Source of the DNA: Candidatus Njordarchaeota archaeon
GTDB lineage: Archaea > Asgardarchaeota > Njordarchaeia > Njordarchaeales > Njordarchaeaceae
Assembly: GCA_029856055.1 (NCBI GenBank)
Contig: JAHQWF010000063.1
Location: forward strand, 1 to 9,214
Length of the DNA stretch: 9,214 bases
Direction of reading: 5' to 3'
Numbering within the stretch: the first letter of the stretch is position 1; the number at the start of each line of letters is the position of its first letter. Shown in pieces: positions 5,586 to 9,214 of the stretch. Both the position numbers and the translations under genes were made by a program. The notes beneath the pieces were generated by a model that searched no databases, had not been told where the DNA came from, and saw nothing but the letters and a program-made list of their open reading frames with translations.

Positions 5586-7616
5586 TCACTTCCTAATTTT
5601 AACTATTCTGCTAATTACATCAAATGGCAAATCTATTCTCTCTGATGTTTCCCTAATTGCCTGTTTTATATTCTTCTTAACCGACAAAATTTCTTCCACT
5701 AAACTTTTGACTCTTGTCTTATTTATTATTCCTAGTTCTAGCGGAATCTGAATGCAATGTGGATTTGAACCCTTATAAATTATCTTTAGCGAACTCTTGA
5801 GATGTTCCACAAAATTATCAGGTTGGTATATTATATCTAAGTTGATTTTTTTCGTAGATTTTGGCGATAATATTATTGGGTCGGGAGGAACCCCAATTAC
5901 CTCATCGCCAATAAAAGTGATCTGTAATGAGACTTGTGATAAGTTTTTTATCGCGAGTGTTAGTTTGTCTCTATACGAATAGTAATATTCATCTGATAGC
6001 TCATACTCTAAGCTTTGATCCTTGATGAATATAATTTGTTGTTTTATTTCTTTGTCTTCTAGTTTCATAACTACTTGAGGTCTTACGAAGTAATTGCTGG
6101 TATTTGATATATAATAGATGAGATCAGATTTTGTTTTCTTTATACTTATTATATTTGATTTATTATTTGGGATCAATATTTTCTGGATTCGCCTAGCAGC
6201 TTTAAGTAAATCTTCCTCAAAACTATAAACAGCAATAGTTGAGGTATCAATCTTTCTATTTGAAGCTACAATAATTTGTCTTTGTAAGATATTTTTTCCT
6301 CCTCTTTGTAACCGCAACCAAGAAATCCCGTGAGTTAAGCATTTTGCTAGCATTCTAGACATTGTTACCCATCCTAAACCAAGTTTAGTTCTAGTCACAT
6401 CAATTTTCTTTGTGCTTATCTCCATCCCTCTAGTTCCAATTAATCTGTCTTTAGATTGAGTAATTAAATTAATGTAAAATTCCTCACCTTCCTTAATTAT
6501 TCTCGGAGCGTCAATCCTCGGAACATGAATTAAAAGAGATATTTTCTCTCTGCTTGATCTATATATTATATCGCCAAAACCATATCCAAGCACATTACCT
6601 ACTTTAAGCCCCATCGAAGCAGGATACGTGTCACTAGAAAAAACAATTTTATTTTTCTTATACGGATCTATTATCATGAAATTGTTTTCTGAACTATCGG
6701 TTAATGCTAATATCTCGTCTTTTCCATCTCCATCAATATCTGCGCTCTCTAAGCTAATTGGATTTCCACCGAGGTTTATTTCAAAGAGTTTTGCTAAGAT
6801 TTTGCTCTTATGTTTTAATATTAGAATCGAGTCACGGTACCAATCTCCAACAATTATTTCTTCTTGAAGATCGCCATCAATATCACCAGTCTTAATGATA
6901 TAAGGCAAAAGAGAGCTATCTTTGAACTTTATTGAAGGACCATCATTACTTATTATTTGAATCGCATTTTTTAATCCAACTACTTCACTGAACGTTAGAT
7001 CAGGTAATATTCTACCGTTACTTATTGCTAGAATGGGTGCATCGAATTTTGTTTCAGTTAAAAACGTATCTAAATGATGTAAAACTGGCACGAGTCCGGA
7101 ATTAGAAGCTAATAAGCTTGGGCATTTGCAATCCTTAAATGTAGATAAAGCTATATGATGTAGGACTTTATCATTTTCTAAATTTTTTCTAAAAATTATC
7201 TCCCCGTTGTCATCAATTACATATAATTCATTCTTACGCGTCAAAATCGCGATTTCTGATCTACCATCGCAATCAAAGTCACAAGATTTAGCTTCCTTTA
7301 TCCAACTACCAAAATTTTCAGCAAACTCAACATTTCCAGTTTCGCCATCTATAATTAACAAGTATTTATGTTTAGTAGCAGCAATGAAAGGTTTCTTTAG
7401 CGATATTTTAATCTTTAATAACTTTTCGGCAGGACCACTGTACACGTTACTTTTTACAGTCCATAAACGTGTACCACTATTACCCTGGACCGCATATATA
7501 TTCCCATCCCATGATGCATATACAACTTCAAATTTATTATCATTATTGATATCATAAATCAAAATATCTCTAATTAGATCTCTTGCATTAGCTGTCCATA
7601 TGGAAGTAAATTTCAT
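5586..7616 (-). CDS. Cytosolic FG-GAP/VCBS-like beta-propeller protein with C-terminal beta-sandwich region
   Basis: This is a 676-residue protein with no signal peptide and no membrane segment, so it should act in the cytosol. Residues about 5-370 are repeats of the FG-GAP type, each with a loop like that of integrin-alpha Ca2+ sites: DINNDN (22-27), DFDCDG (113-118), DIDGDL (245-250) and DIDGDG (293-298), followed by a hydrophobic strand such as EIAIL, EEIIVGD or DEILAL. Weaker blades lie between. Residues about 375-460 and 500-630 are strand-rich without repeats. The segment 570-630, with PPDPIILSPKSTKKINLDI, looks like an Ig- or adaptin-ear-like sandwich. The last 45 residues are probably helical. 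Most FG-GAP proteins are secreted; intracellular ones include eukaryotic ITFG2 and the BBS2/BBS7 propellers of the BBSome, which combine a propeller with an ear domain. That likeness is an architectural guess. GTGAT upstream of ATG 7616 may be the Shine-Dalgarno. The gene diverges from the ESCRT-III gene. Confidence 0.75.
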   Translation of the reverse strand: MKFTSIWTANARDLIRDILIYDINNDNKFEVVYASWDGNIYAVQGNSGTRLWTVKSNVYSGPAEKLLKIKISLKKPFIAATKHKYLLIIDGETGNVEFAENFGSWIKEAKSCDFDCDGRSEIAILTRKNELYVIDDNGEIIFRKNLENDKVLHHIALSTFKDCKCPSLLASNSGLVPVLHHLDTFLTETKFDAPILAISNGRILPDLTFSEVVGLKNAIQIISNDGPSIKFKDSSLLPYIIKTGDIDGDLQEEIIVGDWYRDSILILKHKSKILAKLFEINLGGNPISLESADIDGDGKDEILALTDSSENNFMIIDPYKKNKIVFSSDTYPASMGLKVGNVLGYGFGDIIYRSSREKISLLIHVPRIDAPRIIKEGEEFYINLITQSKDRLIGTRGMEISTKKIDVTRTKLGLGWVTMSRMLAKCLTHGISWLRLQRGGKNILQRQIIVASNRKIDTSTIAVYSFEEDLLKAARRIQKILIPNNKSNIISIKKTKSDLIYYISNTSNYFVRPQVVMKLEDKEIKQQIIFIKDQSLEYELSDEYYYSYRDKLTLAIKNLSQVSLQITFIGDEVIGVPPDPIILSPKSTKKINLDIIYQPDNFVEHLKSSLKIIYKGSNPHCIQIPLELGIINKTRVKSLVEEILSVKKNIKQAIRETSERIDLPFDVISRIVKIRK

Positions 7617-7716
7617 TTCATATCACATTTGGATAATTAACATGAATCTTAGCTAACAAAAAAATCTTATGGTGATTTAAGGGTAATAAATAGCTAAGAA
7701 AACTTTTTCTTTATTA

Positions 7717-7739
7717 TTGAAAGATTATTATACTTTCAA
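7717..7739. repeat. 7-bp inverted repeat in the divergent propeller/ESCRT-III gap
   Basis: TTGAAAG (7717-7723) and CTTTCAA (7733-7739) are exact inverted copies around ATTATTATA, which is itself TATA-like. The element lies 55-77 bases before the ESCRT-III ATG and about 100 bases from the propeller ATG. It could be an operator overlapping a promoter, or a chance repeat in AT-rich DNA. Confidence 0.3.
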
Positions 7740-7793
7740 GAACAGATTATGTGTAAAGTATTTGAATAAAGTAGATAATACTAGTTGGTTAGA

Positions 7794-8408
7794 ATGTTTG
7801 GTAGGAAAAAAGAAAAAAAGAAACATACAGATAACGTGGGCGTCGATAAGTTTCTAGTAAGAGCTCAATACTGGCTCGACTTCCTTGAGAAAAGAATCGC
7901 TATATACCAAAATAAACTGAGGAGATTAGATAAGATAATTAAAATCGCTGCTAAGAGAAAGGATAAAGATCTAATTATAGAGAGTCTAAAAGCTAGAAAA
8001 AGAATAAAATCTGACTTAAATATGTACATGGGGATTTTCAGAAATATCCAATTAATCATCAATAGGATGGAAACAGCTCAATTGGTAAAAGAATCAGCAA
8101 AGGTACTCGAGGAGGGCAAAATAATCATAGATCAATTAAGTAGCGATATGTCACCGGAGAAGATGGTAGAAGTGATGGAAGGGATAAGAGAATCGTTGAC
8201 AAGCATTGATGAAGCAGCTGAGATCGCATCAGAGCCGATTTCAGATGTAACTTTGGAAGAATTTGATGAGGAGGAACTGGAGGCTGAGGCTGATAGAATT
8301 ATTGCAGAGCAATCTCTCCCTAGCGTTAAACAAGAAGCTACTGAGGAAGAAATAGAGGAGAAAGATTTAGAGAAGGAGATTAGAGAGATACTTGAGAGTG
8401 AGGAATAA
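7794..8408 (+). CDS. ESCRT-III family protein (Snf7/CdvB-like)
   Basis: ESCRT-III proteins polymerise on membranes and drive scission in cell division, vesicle release and repair; the AAA ATPase Vps4 recycles them. From ATG 7794 the protein has 204 residues and the right layout: a basic N-terminus MFGRKKEKKK; a long hairpin of helix 1 (about 18-50) and helix 2 (about 55-100, with MYMGIFRNIQLIINRMETAQ); helices 3 and 4 (104-137, with SPEKMVEVMEGIRESL); then an acidic C-terminal half. Near the end LPSV (175-178) recalls the MIM2 core and LEKEIREILES (192-202) recalls a MIM1 helix, the two Vps4-binding motifs; both are inferences. The winged helix of crenarchaeal CdvB is absent, which favours an Asgard or eukaryote-like type. 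TTG 7785 would add three residues (MVR) and has no advantage. No Vps4 or ESCRT-II gene is in the window. Confidence 0.83.
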   Translation: MFGRKKEKKKHTDNVGVDKFLVRAQYWLDFLEKRIAIYQNKLRRLDKIIKIAAKRKDKDLIIESLKARKRIKSDLNMYMGIFRNIQLIINRMETAQLVKESAKVLEEGKIIIDQLSSDMSPEKMVEVMEGIRESLTSIDEAAEIASEPISDVTLEEFDEEELEAEADRIIAEQSLPSVKQEATEEEIEEKDLEKEIREILESEE

Positions 8409-8421
8409 TTTTGATTGATAC

Positions 8422-8437
8422 GGAAAATTTTTATTAT
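8422..8437 (+). promoter_or_regulatory. BRE/TATA-like promoter of the TRAP-beta-like gene
   Basis: GGAAAA followed by TTTTTATTAT fits a BRE plus TATA box about 50-60 bases before the ATG, just after the ESCRT-III stop. The TRAP-beta-like gene may therefore be transcribed on its own as well as by read-through. Confidence 0.33.
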
Positions 8438-8474
8438 CAAAGGTTGGAAAAGGAAACGTGTGATTGAATCGATT

Positions 8475-8478
8475 GGTG
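8475..8478 (+). promoter_or_regulatory. Shine-Dalgarno GGTG of the TRAP-beta-like gene
   Basis: GGTG ends 6 bases before ATG 8485 and supports that start. Confidence 0.45.
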
Positions 8479-8484
8479 TAGTTT

Positions 8485-9087
8485 ATGCGAAATAGGTCTC
8501 TAGTGTTATCAGCAATTTTTTTAATTTTTCTTACGAGTGTAGCTCTCAACATTAATCTAAATGCTGATACTTATGTAGCTCAAGACGCACAATTACCGAT
8601 ATTAACTGTAGTGAAGTTAACTGAGAAAACTAGTGTTAGTGTGGGGGAGAAGTTAACGGTAACCATTATAATTAAAAATATAGGAAACTCAACAGCTTAC
8701 AACATTTCTTTATTCGATGCAAGGCCTGGTAAATGGGGCGCTATTATAGAGGGAAACACAAATATGAGTTGGAAGCAATTACCCCCCAATACTGAGATAG
8801 TTCATAGCTACAATATCTCTATCATATCTGCATCTACTTATATTGCTCATTTAGGTAGAGCAAAAGTCGTGTATTATGACAATAGTTCAAATATGTACGT
8901 CGTATATTCAGAAAATCCTAGCATCTATGTGCAGATTAAGAGCGGCATAAATATTGATTGGGATAAACTTTGGAGAGATGTTACTGTGATGGAGAGTATA
9001 ATAGTTTTGATTCTTATAGTCCCCTTAATTATCATTGAGTATAATACGTACAGGAGCTATAAGAAGGAAATCAGTAAAAAGAAATAA
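8485..9087 (+). CDS. Signal-peptide, single-pass membrane protein resembling translocon-associated protein subunit beta (TRAP-beta/SSR2)
   Basis: The 200-residue protein has a signal peptide (MRNR, then hydrophobic 5-23), an extracytoplasmic beta-sandwich (about 37-150), a short linker with WDKLW (159-163), one membrane helix (about 171-185) and a short basic cytosolic tail ending SKKK. The layout and length match eukaryotic TRAP-beta, about 183 residues with signal, lumenal sandwich, one helix and a basic tail. Recalled human SSR2 shows matching stretches: NVGSSAALDVELSD against NIGNSTAYNISLFD here (65-78), FGIVSGMLNVKWDRIAP against WGAIIEGNTNMSWKQLPP (84-101), and NVSHT against IVHSY. TRAP assists Sec61 in protein insertion and N-glycosylation in the ER. 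Five N-glycosylation sequons are visible (N68, N73, N93, N110, N133). The alternative is a generic DUF11/CARDB-type cell-surface sandwich protein. It lies 76 bases behind the ESCRT-III gene. Confidence 0.65.
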   Translation: MRNRSLVLSAIFLIFLTSVALNINLNADTYVAQDAQLPILTVVKLTEKTSVSVGEKLTVTIIIKNIGNSTAYNISLFDARPGKWGAIIEGNTNMSWKQLPPNTEIVHSYNISIISASTYIAHLGRAKVVYYDNSSNMYVVYSENPSIYVQIKSGINIDWDKLWRDVTVMESIIVLILIVPLIIIEYNTYRSYKKEISKKK

Positions 9088-9098
9088 AAAGTGGTTTG

Positions 9099-9124
9099 TC
9101 AAAAATTTGATTTTTATTCTTTTT
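9099..9124. terminator. T-rich terminator region between convergent genes
   Basis: The small palindrome TCAAAAATTTGA (9099-9110) is followed by TTTTTATTCTTTTT (9111-9124), a good oligo-T stop for the TRAP-beta-like gene. The A runs at 9076-9090 give a T-rich stretch on the other strand that could stop the convergent minus-strand gene. Confidence 0.45.
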
Positions 9125-9131
9125 AAGTATT

Positions 9132-9214
9132 CTATGCCAGTTTAGGAACCAACGCAAAGACTAGTAGCAAGATATTCCATGCGAGAGCCTTAAACAAAAC
9201 TTCGTTAGCCCTAG
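9132..9214 (-). CDS. C-terminal end of a membrane protein, cut by the right edge
   Basis: On the minus strand an open frame enters from the right edge and ends at TAG 9134-9132. It gives 26 residues, RANEVLFKALAWNILLLVFA and then LVPKLA, with one hydrophobic segment typical of a last transmembrane helix. The other two minus frames meet a stop within this stretch or lack such a pattern. The stop is 44 bases from that of the TRAP-beta-like gene, ordinary spacing for convergent genes. The family cannot be identified from this fragment. Confidence 0.5.
   Translation of the reverse strand, partial: RANEVLFKALAWNILLLVFALVPKLA

Noticed and set aside
7207..7557. Plus-strand 116-residue open frame inside the propeller gene (also 5797-5982 and 6628-6867)
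   Set aside because: Antisense to the repeat-bearing propeller frame, which has clear FG-GAP motifs; no independent support.
8132..8440. Serine-rich minus-strand open frame opposite the ESCRT-III gene
   Set aside because: The poly-Ser is the complement of the Glu-rich acidic tail; it is a composition artefact.
1..9214. tRNA genes, CRISPR arrays, insertion sequences or attachment sites
   Set aside because: No T-loop-like GTTCRAATC context with paired arms, no regularly spaced direct repeats and no transposase or terminal inverted repeats were seen.

Overview
The window looks like a piece of an archaeal chromosome, most likely from an Asgard archaeon. The basal machinery is archaeal: a group II chaperonin (thermosome), the RNA polymerase subunit RpoF/Rpb4, a TmcA-type RNA acetyltransferase, TATA-like promoters and GGTGA-type ribosome binding sites. 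Alongside it sit several proteins of eukaryotic flavour: a Roadblock/LC7 protein, a short ESCRT-III (Snf7) protein without the winged helix of crenarchaeal CdvB, a large cytosolic FG-GAP-like propeller protein, and a secreted/membrane protein that resembles the translocon-associated protein TRAP-beta. The DNA is AT-rich and the proteins are rich in Lys, Ile and Glu. Together with the acetyltransferase this would fit a thermophile such as Odinarchaeia, but that assignment is a guess from content, not a phylogeny.

Left part (1-1890, minus strand): the N-terminal roughly 630 codons of a tmcA homologue, running off the left edge. Its reading frame is broken at an A7 run (1648-1654), exactly in phase for a -1 slip on A AAA AAA, and the slip would restore the full conserved protein. 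It diverges from a Roadblock/LC7 gene (2051-2530), which is followed by the thermosome gene (2748-4385) with its own promoter, a pair of abutting palindromes and a good Shine-Dalgarno.

Middle (4386-7616): after a T-rich terminator region comes an apparent two-gene operon, rpoF followed 7 nt later by a small Toprim protein. This operon runs head-on into the minus-strand gene for a 676-residue beta-propeller protein; the two stop codons are separated by one base.

Right part (7617-9214): diverging from the propeller gene is an ESCRT-III gene (best start 7794), followed 76 nt later by the TRAP-beta-like gene. A short T-rich bidirectional terminator region separates it from the C-terminal 26 codons of a minus-strand membrane protein that runs off the right edge.

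The most interesting stretch is 5586-9087: a cytosolic propeller protein with a possible ear-like beta-sandwich, an ESCRT-III protein and a TRAP-beta-like membrane protein lie next to each other. All three resemble components of eukaryotic membrane and secretion machinery. Whether they work together is inference from adjacency only.
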